Shown here: positions 23,197 to 35,059 of the stretch, one piece after another
Position numbering within the stretch: the stretch's first letter is position 1
Layout: every line of letters starts with the position of its first letter
NCBI GenBank assembly: GCA_025399215.1
Contig: MU621148.1
Location: forward strand, 1-64,000
DNA from: Globomyces pollinis-pini
Taxonomy: Eukaryota; Chytridiomycota; Chytridiomycetes; Rhizophydiales; Globomycetaceae
Length of the DNA: 64,000 nucleotides
Direction: 5' to 3'
Made by a program: the position numbers and the translations under genes
The notes under the pieces: generated by a model
What the model saw: only the letters and a program-made list of their open reading frames with translations
Databases searched by the model: none
What the model was told of the DNA's origin: nothing

Positions 23197-24140
23197 ATGG
23201 TTATAACTTGTTAAGAATAAAGGAGTACCACTATAGTATATTTCATGGGATATAGTCAGTGCACCTAATATCAGCAGATGTACCTTGTACTTTCATAGAT
23301 CAATTGAATTTTCCCACACTTTTATTAAAGTTCTCTATATTTGCCAACCAACCAACTCATAGGAGAAGATCTGTTTTCACCAGCTTTGGTTTCTTGTCTA
23401 TTAGGATCTTCTCTTAGGCACAAACGCGTGGCTTGTCATCCAGATACATATCAGCAAAGATATAATAGAGAGAGGACATCTCGAAGTGCAGCAGCAGCAG
23501 CAATTCCCCACTCTACAGCAAATGGTAGGTTCCCAATGTCCTAAGTCCTGTCAGCCACAGGCAAGCCACATCAGTATAGAAGAAGATTTTTCTTCAATTT
23601 CAACTCAACTTTGTAAAAGACTTTCATTCATTGGTTTCTGGAACAATCAGGAAGGATAACCTAATGAAACTCTTAAGAGTAACGCTATCTCAATTCTCCT
23701 GACGTATCTCCGACCTACAGATATTTGTTGAATCGGTCGAAGTTCCGGATACATTCTTAAATACTCTGATGAATTCTTAGATACTCCATCAATTGATATT
23801 TGCTTGTGTATCTAATGAATTCATTAGTCTGTCCCCTCCCCGTAGACACTCAAATGTTTGGTATTGACACTTTTTTTTAAGGTCCAGTTGGTATCAATAA
23901 TTTTGCTCAGTTTTTTGTTAAGTTTAACCTCAATTTTACAAAATGGTTAACTACGGAATATTAACGGGGTAAAAATAGTTTTTGTATCTTCCCATTGGTA
24001 CATTGACTATGGGCCACCCCTACAACCTTTAAGATTCGATTTTCATTACTTGAGATAATATGAAAAGTGTAGACAGTTAGTATATGTATAAACCCTTCAG
24101 GGGTTGGCATTGGTACTTTTACCAAAAGTTTCATTGTCAA
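23197..24140. other. Intergenic region upstream of acyl-CoA dehydrogenase copy 3
   Basis: About 940 nt between the divergent lipase and the third acyl-CoA dehydrogenase. It holds a 67-codon plus-strand frame (23341-23544) with a short GCA repeat, which I do not accept as a gene. An upstream exon or 5' UTR of copy 3 cannot be excluded. Confidence 0.4.
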
Positions 24141-25805
24141 ATGCAATACACTCGGGACGAAGTGGCAGCTCATAGCACTGAAAAGAGTGCTTGGATCATT
24201 ATTGATACCGTTGTGTATGATATCACCAAATTTGCTGCAATGCATCCTGGTGGTGAATTATTAATTTTGGAATATGCTGGCAAAGATGTTACTAGTAATT
24301 TCTTACCATTAATCCGATAGAGGAATATTATGGATTCCATCGTCAAGAGATTTTGGATAAATACCGTCGTTTGGTGATCGGTTCCATTGTGAATGAGAAA
24401 CCAGAAATTATCTGGAACAGTCCAGATAATATCAGCAAAGTTCCGTATGCTGAACCATCTCACATGCAAGGGTTCTACTCTCCTTACTACAAGTATGATC
24501 AATGATCTCTCATGACTTAGTCAAACTCACATTGATTTTAGATTGGCAGTACGAAAGTTCTTAAAAACTGAAATCTACAACGATGAAGTTAATAAAGATG
24601 ACTTTAACCCACCGGCATCACGAGAAGTGTACCAGAAAATGGGTAAAGCTGGTCTATTGGCAGCTAAAATTGGACCTGGGCCCCACTTAAACGGATATCA
24701 ACAATTGGGTAATGTTACAGAAAAACAGTTCGATTACTTTCACGAATTAATCCTCCACCAAGAGACAAGTAACCAAGGATTACCTGGCTATCGTGATTCC
24801 CTAACAAGTGGATTAACAATTGGTTTACCTCCAGTGATACATTTTGGTTCTGATGCTTTGAAGAAACGCGTTGTTCCGGAAGTTTTAAATGGTGATAAGT
24901 GTATCTGTTTGGCTATTAGTGAACCTGGTGCAGGAAGTGATGTTGCTGGTATGAAAACCACAGCAGTTAAAACACCTTGTGGAAAGTTTTATATCGTCAA
25001 TGGTGTTAAAAAGGTAATTTGAATTATTTAATATTATTAGTGGATTACTAATGGAACCTTCTCTGATTATTTTACAACCGCTGTGAGAACTGGTGATGAT
25101 CGATATAACATATCAATGCTTCTTATTGAACGTAAACATGGTGTTGAAACAAAATCCATCAAAACTTCTCACAATACGACAACAGGCACTGCTTATGTTA
25201 TTTTCGAAAACTGTAAAGTTCCAGTTGAAAATATCTTAGGAAAGGAAGGACAAGGATTTCGAGTGATAATGTATAACTTTAATCATGAGAGATGGGCAAT
25301 GATATGTGGTTATTTATCAAATGCAAGACTGGTGGTTGAAGAATGTTTCAAATGGACAAATCAACGCGAAGTATTTGGCAAAAAGTTGATTGGTCAACCT
25401 GTGATTCGTAACAAATTGGCTCATATGGTATATACGGATTTATTAAACATTAGGTTTCCAAATTAGAGTCTGCTCATAGTTGGTTGGAAAACATTACATA
25501 TCAAATGAACAATATGAACTACAAACAGCAATCTAAGCATTTGGCTGGACCTATAGCATTATTGAAGATGTTGACGACCAGAGTATGTCATGACATATCT
25601 GATGAAGCTGTTCAAATCTTTGGAGGTCGAGCTATCACCAAAACTGGTATGGGAAGAATCATTGAAGGATTCCAACGTACTTATAAGTTTGGTGCTATTT
25701 TAGGAGGTTCTGAAGAAATTTTGGCTGATCTGGGTATCAAACAGGCTATGGTAAGCCGAAAGATCAATTGACATTTAGAAAACTTTTCCAAACGCAAGAT
25801 TGTGA
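24141..25805 (+). CDS. Cytochrome b5/acyl-CoA dehydrogenase fusion, copy 3
   Basis: Predicted 509 aa from six exons with introns of 26, 28, 27, 26 and 28 nt, leaving 510 codons. The layout matches copy 2: a cytochrome b5 domain with HPGG, then acyl-CoA dehydrogenase with ISEPGAGSDVAG and WITNGTFSDYF, a helix containing NHERW, and a C-terminal ARL peroxisomal signal. The N-terminus differs (MQYTRDEV against MSKEFTRDEV). The last 28-nt intron, splitting KQAM from KTFPNARL, is absent in copy 2. The b5 block and the block around 24840-25020 are almost identical to copy 2 at DNA level, introns included, while the region between them has diverged. Confidence 0.9.
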
Positions 25806-25852
25806 ATTCTCAACATATTGTAAAAATAATAAACTTATCATGGAATATTATA

Positions 25853-28800
25853 TCAATTTTCATTAGTTTCAAGATTATGGACAACTACATGATATAAAAC
25901 AGGCGTTAGAGTTTTAGTAATCTTTCCAGAGTCCATACAAGTTTTCAATAAACTTAGCACTTCCTTATTGCTTTCTTTAGGGAAAACTAACTTTTGTAGA
26001 ATCTCTGGTGTGAATTCAGACTGTTGGTTTTTGAATAGGCGGAAATAATGAGTCATTTTACTCCAGAAAGCAACCCGGAAATCCATAGGATAATCCATAT
26101 CAAGTGGCAGGAGGAGATATTTGTTGAAAGTTTCATTACCAAAAGATACTGCTTGATATTGATCAATTAAATCTAAATAAAAGTTATAGAACTGTGGAAG
26201 TTTGATAACAGAATCAGTAGTCCCTGAAAATTTGGTAAAACACCAATCAAGATGTTTTTGTATTTCTACATCCCGAAACAGCTCTACTGCGGATTTGTCC
26301 AATAATAGAAATATGTGCATCACTGCAAATAGTTTTTCCCAATTTGGAATAGATGTGGATAAACTTCCTTGTTGTTCCAATTGTTTAATCCATTTTAACC
26401 AGCCAATAATGGAATGCCTTTCTGCCGAGATTCGATTGCGAAAGTAGTGACTAGGTACCCCATAACACCAGTTTGTGGAGATAGGCAATTCACTGGTTGG
26501 AAGTTGAGGTTGCATCATGAATGATCTTGGAAAATCTTTTCCATCAGTTGTTAATAATGTTCTGGAGATCTGCAGTGACTCTGCATTAAAAGCGAAACCA
26601 AAAACGTCGGAGAGGGAATCAAGTGGGACTTGCAATATTTTGAGAACACTCTTCAAAACCTTTGCACCCATATATTCCTCCCCAGGAAGTAATCCCGTCA
26701 AAAGTGTCATAGAAAATGACAAAGACAGCTCCTTATAAGATTCAACTAAAGATGGATTCCTAATGCTCAATGCATTATACGCTGTTAGCCAAGAATTAAT
26801 TAGTGTGTTAAGTCCTGTACTATATAATCGAATCCAATCTTCATGTTTTGCGAGATAATTTCGTTCTGTAGTCAAACGTTCTAAAGATTTGATCGTATTT
26901 TCCCCAAATAAAACCTGATAAAAATCTTGTTCGGAAATATAACCTTTCTGATGTGAGAACGTTGCTGCATCAATGACAGAAGCGGTCCATTCGCACCAGT
27001 TTGTCGCATTCAGTAAATATAAAGCAACATCTAATCTGAAATTTTGAACAATTAAAGTTCCCTTTTCAATAGAACTGTATCCTTCATCTGATATAGTAGA
27101 ATTTGTCGAATACATACTAATATTTGTAAATTTCGGTACTTTGGCAATGAATGAATTAATAAACGTCGATGAATTTGGATGTGGCTGGAATTGATATGTT
27201 AATGCAAAGTTAGTGTAAGTGGTGAATAACGTTAAAGACACAGCTTTAAATGTCCAAATATTGGATATCAACTGTTGGTTTTCATCTAAACCTTCATATG
27301 GTATGATATTGAATGCTGATAGATATATCAAATCAACAAAAGGCAGAACTGCATCGTCAACTCCGCCAACATCTAAATTGACCCGAAATGATGTCATGAT
27401 AGTGCTGATTGTCTTTACATACATAATTAAGGTTTCAAGAATAATAGGATTCAATAGCGTTTGATTGGAAGTTAAACCAACACTAATAGATTTACCACAA
27501 TCGAATAAAACAGAACGGTAATTGTCCACAAGCACCCCTCCCAAACCATAGGCAAAAAGTATATTTAAAAGATTCAGTGTTATCTTCACAATTCTGAAAG
27601 ATTCGGTATGAAAAATGTGATTGGCATCCGGAATTAAAGTGATAAATCGCATGATTTTGTTAAAGATATCAGCTTTCCATAATGCAAGTGTAGCCTCTCG
27701 TGAACTTTGACAAATTATAAACAACACCTTTAAGGTTGATTCAATACAAGACAGTTTGAGAACATTTTCCCGTATAGGCCAGTTATCAGCTACTATGGAA
27801 TCCATCAATAAGTCCACCAAACCAGTGCATGCTAAAATATCCTCAGCTGATGATGGAGAATGTTGGGCAATAGTGAGTAGTAGATAATGAATGAGTAATC
27901 GCCGTTGATAATCATCGCCAGAATACGATAATAAGTACTTCAATCGTACTACAATATGACTAAGCAACATTCCTAACACCACATCTTCTCTTAAAACTTG
28001 TAATATCGCTTTAACGTTGTTATCTAGTCGTGAATGAAGATCAGGAATGGATTGATTCAAACTACGTGCCTTAAAAGCACCAATTGAATCGGATTCCATA
28101 GCAAGTGTTCGCAGCCCTATGGAATTAATATTTAAGAGCATTCTTACCAGCCTTGCTAAGAGAGAACTTATCAAGTACATCAAGCGGGGATTGCCCCTTG
28201 GATCCTCTACTCTGATAACCAAACAGAGTGCACAAAAAACTTAAGGCGCTCGCAACAACCGAATCATGAGTGGCATCTAATCCAATCCGTGCTGATAGAA
28301 AAACTTCGCTGTTCTCCAGTATAGAAATTATTGTAGCACATAATTTAGGACTGTACTCACTTCCAAACACCTTTCTAATTATTGCAGACAGAGTATTGAA
28401 AGATATAATTCTCTGAGAGGGGACAGTGCTTTTGCTGAGATGTACCAGTTCGTTCAATGAATAACCAGCCAGGTCAGGCGAATCACCATGGTGGTATAGA
28501 CCAGAGTGGATTGGCTTCTGCTGGTCGTTGACCAACAAAATACCGCTGAAGTCAAATCTTAATTCATTCGAATTTGAATTATTTTCTGTGGTTTTTTCGT
28601 CGAACCAAGCAGTCTTTTCCACTTCTACCAAATTTTCCCATGATTTATTCTCTCCAGCAGAGAAAACACCATCAGATACTTGCTCTGATATTTTTTCCGT
28701 AGTTTTTTCAACAGTTACATCCATATTTTTTTCCAAAAGAGACTGTGATTCTGGTTTATCGGCAGTCACTTTTGAGGGTGATGGTCCATATTTCTCTGCT

Positions 28801-29438
28801 GCTGATTTTCTCAAAAAATTAATGGCCGAATTACTAAGGGTCGCAAAAAGCTCTTCCTTGGCTGCTTTAACTTCTTCTGTCGACATTGCTTTCAATGCGT
28901 TTAGGTTTTCGGTATGAATATCCAGCATCATGGGATCTAGCTTTGAGGCATCTATTCCATTTGCAATATCAATGTGTTCTGTATGTATCTTTTGTGAAGG
29001 GTTACCAAAAGATCTGTGACTAGCTGCAGGGAATCCAGTTGCATGTTGAATGATTGGCGGGAGTGCATCCCCACCTTCTTTCTCTACTACATTGGACATG
29101 ACATTTCCAAACAGCATATCTTGTGAATCAATTCTGTTTTTTTGTAAACGTTGAGCAAATAGGGATTTCTTTTTCTTTGGTTTTACATCAACTGGTGGTG
29201 TAGTCTGTGAAAGATGTTAATTCGATTAGCACTTACTGTATGACTTTCATCCACTTCGGTATGGTCGGTTGTTGGAATATTAGATTTTCCAATCTTCTCC
29301 TTTTTAATAATAGACACAGAAGGTTTTTGACCAACAAATTTCTCCTACTTATTAAAGTAAATGGATTACTTGTAACTCCAGCAAATCACTATCGTCTTCC
29401 GCTGGTTTTGGTCGATCAGGAAATTGAAAAGACACCAT
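25853..29438 (-). CDS. RPAP1: RNA polymerase II-associated protein 1 (RPAP1/Rba50)
   Basis: Predicted 1165-aa factor for assembly and nuclear import of RNA polymerase II. The N-terminal exons give MVSFQFPDRPKPAEDD, EKFVGQKP and KPKKKKSLFAQRLQ. The RPAP1_N helix reads MSTEEVKAAKEELFATL then INFLRKSAAEK. The RPAP1_C signature is LRFDFSGILL, GLYHHGDSPDLAGYSLNEL. The remaining 800 residues are helical repeats. Introns of 25, 32 and 31 nt restore the frame and leave 1166 codons. It is convergent with acyl-CoA dehydrogenase copy 3 (48 nt apart), and no other gene overlaps it. Confidence 0.9.
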
Positions 29439-29548
29439 AGACTTGAATTGGATAAACTTTTTTTCACCTCAATTCCCAACCAATCAGAGCAATGAAAAAC
29501 TGAATCGGTTGATACTATCAAACGATATCAGCTTGATTTGCATTAAAT

Positions 29549-29731
29549 ATGGCACGAGCAAATAAACCAATTGCCAGTTAATATTCTGACCATGTTCTTA
29601 GTGCTGCATGTGAGACGATCTTTATGTTTAATGTTGAACTGCCATGGAGTATTGAGACATCTGCACTCATTATATCATGTTATAAGGTATCGTTACGATA
29701 AATCTCCTTGGACTCTTCATCTTTTTTTTAA
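29549..29731 (+). CDS. Possible small gene upstream of HIS6, unresolved
   Basis: An ATG at 29549 opens MARANKPIA, followed by an intron-like GTTAAT...TTAG of 25 nt. Two frames remain open for about 25 codons after it. I recognise no family. It may be a small protein, a 5' exon of an alternative HIS6 transcript, or chance. Confidence 0.18.
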
Positions 29732-30636
29732 ATGCCATCCAAATTTAGACCATGTATTGATTTACATGAAGGACAAGTGAAGCAAATTGTTGGAGGAACT
29801 CTTTCAGAAAACGCATCCCATTTACAGACTAATTTCGTATCGGAAAAGACTTCTGGATACTATGCAGAATTATACCAAAAACATAATTTAACTGGTGCTC
29901 ATGTCATTAAATTGGGACCAAAAAATGATGATGCTGCATTGGAAGCTATAAAGACTTGGCATAAAGGATTACAAGTTGGTGGTGGTATTAACATTGAAAA
30001 TGCGAATTATTGGTTGCAAGAAGGTGCAGAAAAAGTATACATTCTAATTGCTAATGGAAGGTTATTATTACAAGTTGGTTGTTTCCAAATGAAAAGTTTA
30101 ACGAAGAAAGATTGAGAAGATTAGTTGAATCAATCGGAAAAGATCAACTGGTGATAGATTTAAGGTAATGATACTTTGCTCATCATTAGTTGTAGAACTA
30201 AAGGAAATGATTGGATTGTTGCTATGAACAAATGGCAAACTGAAACCGACACTTTATTAAACGAAGGTATCCAATTACATCCGTTAACGTGTAGAAACAG
30301 TTAAAACTCTGGCAGATTCATGCTCCGAGTTTCTTGTTCATGCAGCAGATGTAGAAGGATTGTGTAAAGGGATAGATGAAAGACTAGTCCAAAGTATAAG
30401 ATGATGTAATAACGTAGTAGAGTTGGGAGAATGGAGTCCTATCCCATGTACATATGCTGGAGGTGGGAAAGGTACGATTGCTATTTAACATTTCAACAGA
30501 TATATCTGATTTGGATTTGGTGAATACATTATCTAAAGGAAAGGTAGATTTAACATTTGGAAGTGCATTGGATATATTTGGAGGAAATCAAGTAAAATTT
30601 CTAGATGCAGTTGCATGGAATCATTCCCATTTATAA
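29732..30636 (+). CDS. HIS6: Phosphoribosyl-formimino-AICAR-ribotide isomerase (ProFAR isomerase)
   Basis: Predicted 256-aa TIM-barrel enzyme for the fourth step of histidine biosynthesis, the Amadori rearrangement of ProFAR to PRFAR. Family motifs include [17 protein letters not shown] at the N-terminus (catalytic Asp), [39 protein letters not shown] and, near the end, YAGGGKDISDLD. Five introns of 26, 25, 28, 27 and 28 nt are required, most with in-frame stops; removing them leaves exactly 257 codons. A T-tract of eight lies two bases before the ATG. Confidence 0.94.
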
Positions 30637-30771
30637 TATAATTTGCATTCATATTATAGAAGCTTGTGAGTAAAAAGATAATTATAGATGATTCTAATTA
30701 GTATGCTAGATGCATTGCTGATCATTAAGTTGTTTACTTTCAAAACGCGATTTTTTTTAACTATTTTACCT

Positions 30772-32874
30772 ATGTCAGAATTAAACAGCTATTTATTGGC
30801 AAAGATCTCTCAAAAACATCAAACTGATAATCTGGATAGGAAAGCGAACACATCACCGCTGAGTAAGGAGAAAGAAATGAGAGATCCATTGAAAACCAAC
30901 ATTGGTCATGTTAAATCAAAACAAACAAAGTCACCAACAAGAACTGTTGAAGAAGATTATTCTTCTGGCTCCTATTTCTGGAAAAATGCTATACAAAAAA
31001 ATCAAAGAAATGGTGATTTAAAAGCAGATACAGAAAAACGAGAACATCCGTTTATTACACCTCCTAAAAAACTGTTGGAAGACATAATAGCTACTGCTAA
31101 CAGAAACAAGAATAACGTCGAAAAACGTGGATCTTCAGTAGCTATGCTACTACGACAATTAAAACAAAAGGAGAATTTTCTGAACACGTCGGAAGCAATT
31201 AAGGTATATTACTCCTTTAACTCTTTTAGATTCTTAAAGAAGGTTTTATGTACATCAGTCATTATTCTCCACTAGACTCTTACTTTGTTCGGTTGACATT
31301 AAATGAAATTGAAGTCGCGTGTTTGGAGGTTTATCCAAACAATGAAGTAATGATGGATTATTAACCACCAGTGCGTGCTAAATCCTACAATATCTATTGA
31401 GTTAGATGCAAGAATTGCATTGGAAGTGGTAGAAAGTAACCCACCTAGCTTTTTAATTAAGGGGTTCAATCGGACCCCACATTCCTTTATCTGTGACTCT
31501 GTAACGGAAAGAGACGCTTGGGTAGGGTTAATAACAAGCCTTCTAAATAAGCAAACATCAATGACAGAGATTGACGATAGTGGTGAACCATTGACAGACA
31601 TGGGGAACAATTCAACTGAACAGATGTATGATTCGGAAATAAAGCACTTGCAAGAGAAAATAGAAAGTTTAGAAGAGCTTTCAAAAAGTCATTATATTCA
31701 TCTATTGAACGAAATCACCAGCATTACCAACAAGCTACTAGGTGGAACCAAAGACGTTGCCATTGAACGAATACAAAGCAAGCTAAATGAAATTAATGAG
31801 TCTCTAAATATCTCAAATAGCAGTCGGGAAAGTAAATTACATGCACAATTTCAATCGCTTATAAATCAATCAAACAAATCACTTTCAGCAGAAATTGGTC
31901 AACCTATTACAATAATCAATGGAGATATTAAAGACATGAAAGAAGCACTTACTAAGATGGAAGCTGAATTGTATAACGTGATACCTCCTCAAGATTTACT
32001 TACACAAAGTCAATTTTCTCAGTCCATTTATGAAATACTTGAAACTCAAGTGGAAAAAGCAAATATCCAAACAGAAAAAAGATTAGAGGAGATGCTGAAA
32101 AGTATGGGAAATCATTCTGGTCGACAAGAAACCGTCAACACACCATCACATACATTTGATAGACCAACCAAAAATATGATTGTATCCATGAATGATAAAT
32201 TAATCCAACTTGGAAAGTTGCACGAACATGGTGTTGAATCTCACAGTCAAAGATTAAATCAAATAGAAAGGAAACTTCCAAACATCAGTTCAATGAGACT
32301 TGAACAAACCAATGATATTATTCAAATAAAATCTCTACTGCAGTCTGTTGATAATCGACTGGCCAGGCTAGAAAGGGATAGAGCAAATGATCAACAATCG
32401 GTAATTACCAAACTGCAAACGATGGCGAGAGCAAACGCGAATGATAACCAACGGGGTAACAATGATAAACACTACAACTATGGATCTGATAGTGGTGATG
32501 ATGTTCAACAAGAATCTATGCTGAAGCTAGAGAAAGAGATCAAAGAATTAAAACAGTTATGGCAATCAGAACAACAGATAACACAAGATCGTATGTCCCA
32601 ATTTATAAACATGTTTTCGATGCTACAAGATGCACATACTGAACTTTTAACACAGTTGAAGAAACAACCGACAGAAGATGATAGGATAAATCAAATATTT
32701 GACATGATTAAAGAATTGAAAACTCAACAACAAGGGAATGACAAAGAAAGAGAAGAACTCTCTACTTTAACGAAAACCATTCATTCCAACATTGTGAGTT
32801 ATCTACCGTTAAATCTTGAAACCAAATTATTTTCGATTGAAGAACGGCTCAAAAAATTGAGTGATGGTTCATAA
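30772..32874 (+). CDS. PH-domain protein with long C-terminal coiled coil
   Basis: Predicted 683 aa. After a Lys/Ser-rich N-terminus (MSELNSYLLAKISQKHQ) a PH-like domain runs from about residue 150: EGFMYISHYSPLDSYFVRLT, then ELDARIALEVVE, PSFLIKGFNRTPHSFIC and SVTERDAWVGLITSLL with the conserved PH C-terminal Trp. The rest is charged and helical, consistent with a coiled coil (DNRLARLERDRANDQQS, EERLKKLSDGS). Two introns, 26 and 25 nt, fall within the PH domain; removing them gives 684 codons. Phosphoinositide or protein binding and a scaffold role are inference. The protein is not otherwise recognised. Confidence 0.75.
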
Positions 32875-32981
32875 TTCCTGAATAAAACGAATAAAACTTT
32901 GTGATTTTTTGAATGAATTTATAAAGTGTTTTGAATGTCTTTAATGGTAACAATGGTATCGATACTTTACTTTTTTTTACT

Positions 32982-33716
32982 ATGGCTACCAATCCTGATA
33001 ATCAATCATCAAATTCACAATCAGCTTTGGAAGAAGGAGTTGCAAAACATCGATGGACACAACGATTAGGAGATTTAGAGTGGCAATTGCTATTTCCTAA
33101 TGTTAGCAACACTGCACGCACACCCATTGAACAACAGGTACATTGGAAACTTGATTCATTTTAGCTTTATTGGAAATTACTTCATAGGAGGTTACCTGTG
33201 AATGCTTACTTAAAGGCTAAAAATGGGGTTATACCCAACAAATCATGTACTTCTTGTTCTGAATTGGAAACTATCGAACATGCATTCTATGAATGCCCTG
33301 ATGCACAATCTTTTTGGAGACAATTTAGAGAATTCATATCCATATTTATAAATATGTCACTCAATGAATTTCCACCAATTTCAATCCGAGATGTTATATT
33401 CTTTTTTCCAGAATTACGACAATTATTGGTCGCCGAAGAACTTCATGTCCTTCGGGTATGTCATTCAGTTGCTTTATGGGCCTTATGGAGTATGAGATCA
33501 TTTCCATCCTCATCACCACTTCTATGGGCTTGTTTTCAATCTCGACTAGAATCAAGAATTTACCTTGAATATCAACAATCATATAACCTAGGGAAATCGG
33601 TGGATTTAGATCATTTGTTGGATGGAGGTGATCCCTTGGCAGATTTTGCAAATCGCTGGTGTTTGCCAGGTAGTCCAATACGTATAACATCGCAAGGAAT
33701 TGTATTTTATAAATAG
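32982..33716 (+). CDS. Stand-alone reverse-transcriptase zinc-binding (zf-RVT) domain protein
   Basis: Predicted 235 aa. After a short N-terminus (MATNPDNQSSNSQS) it carries the zf-RVT pattern: YWKLLHRRLPVNAYLK, then CTSCSELETIEHAFYECP (Cys-x2-Cys...His-x4-Cys) followed by AQSFWRQF. This module normally sits at the C-terminus of non-LTR retrotransposon ORF2, after the reverse transcriptase. Here there is no reverse transcriptase or endonuclease around it. The frame is intact and interrupted by a 27-nt intron typical of host genes. It is best read as a domesticated domain. Its function is unknown. Confidence 0.75.
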
Positions 33717-33894
33717 ATTTTAAATCGGCATCATTAAATCATTAAGCTCTATTAATACTCACGATGGCTATGTACAGTATTTAGTAATAAATTGTTGTAC
33801 AGAAGGACTAGATTTAAATTGCTTATCATTAATCTTGTATTATAGTCTTAATATCATTATTTGAGGAACGTGTGTGAATTTTCTTTGTATTTAT

Positions 33895-34996
33895 ATGGCC
33901 AAACCATCAGAGATAATATTTTTTGGAACTGGTACTTCAGGATGTGTTCCGAATATTTTCTGCCTTACAGAAGATAATCCTAGTTGTAAAGTATGGTAAA
34001 GATAAATTATTGGTAATATCAGCCTTTCGACTCTTGCACCATTACCACAAGAACCAGGATTAGCACCAATATTCTCTAAAAACCGTAGAAGAAATACTTC
34101 GGCTATGGTACGGTAATATTGATTTTTATTAATCGTCATATTAGATATTTACATTCTGATGGACAAACAAGGTATTGTCATATCATTATCTTATATCAAT
34201 TAGAAATATTTTAATTGATGCTGGAAAAACATTTTGGGCATCTGCTCTAACTTGGTGTACTAATTACAAACTTCGAAAGTTGGATGCTGTTATACTGACA
34301 CATGGCCATGCAGATGTAATATCTAATTGAAATTAATTATAGGCGGTGATGGGATTGGACGATTTAAGGCAATGGACCTCAGCAAATGTGCAAGACAAGG
34401 TTGATGTTTATTGTGATGCATCTACACTGGCTGTAGTGTCATCCGCCTTTCCATATATGGTAGATACAAAGAAAGCAACTGGAAGTGGAGAAGTCGCTGC
34501 AGTTCAATTTCATTTGATAGAAAGAGATGAAAATGGAGATATGATTCCATTTTGGTTGGACGAGTTGAAAGTCGTGCCATTTGAAGGTAGTTTTTTAATA
34601 GTTTGATGTTAGTGGAACATGGTAAGGCATTAGACAAACCTTATTATGCCCTTGGATACCGTTTTGGAGATTTAACGTACATTTCTGACACAAACAGTAT
34701 TCCAGATAGAGCATTGGATATCATCGATGGATCCAGTGTTTTGGTAATAGATGCGCTACGATGTATTGCCACCTAACTTGACTAATATTATAGTAAAGGA
34801 ACATAGTTCACATTTGTCGTTTGAGCAAGCTTACAACTTGTGCTTGAAAGTATTGAAAGCACCAGCAAGAGCGTTTTTTACAGGATTTACCCACGATCTT
34901 GACCATGAAGAGATAGAAAAATGGATATCAGAGCAGCCTCAAGTTGAAGGAATAACTATAAAGGGTGCTTATGATGGACAACGTATTACTTTATGA
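33895..34996 (+). CDS. Metallo-beta-lactamase-fold hydrolase, PhnP-like
   Basis: An MBL-fold enzyme with [14 protein letters not shown] at the N-terminus, [22 protein letters not shown], the metal motif [33 protein letters not shown] and SSHLSFEQA near the end. The third His of the usual HxHxDH motif reads Ala, which I recall as common in this eukaryotic PhnP-like subgroup. The C-terminus ends [10 protein letters not shown]. Seven short introns are needed, including 27 nt after KVC and 31 nt after DALR. The substrate is unknown; cyclic phosphodiester hydrolysis is known only for bacterial PhnP. Confidence 0.82.
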
Positions 34997-35059
34997 TGAA
35001 ATACAATTTTATTCAATCCATCTTTCAGGTTTTTTTTCATTAATTTAAGATAATATTTG

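Noticed and set aside
23341..23544. 67-codon frame with a GCA repeat as a gene
   Set aside because: It starts at TTG, has no family match, no supported splice partners, and lies in a promoter-like region.
26202..28917. Several plus-strand frames of 70-130 codons opposite RPAP1
   Set aside because: They are antisense to a long conserved gene and show no family features.
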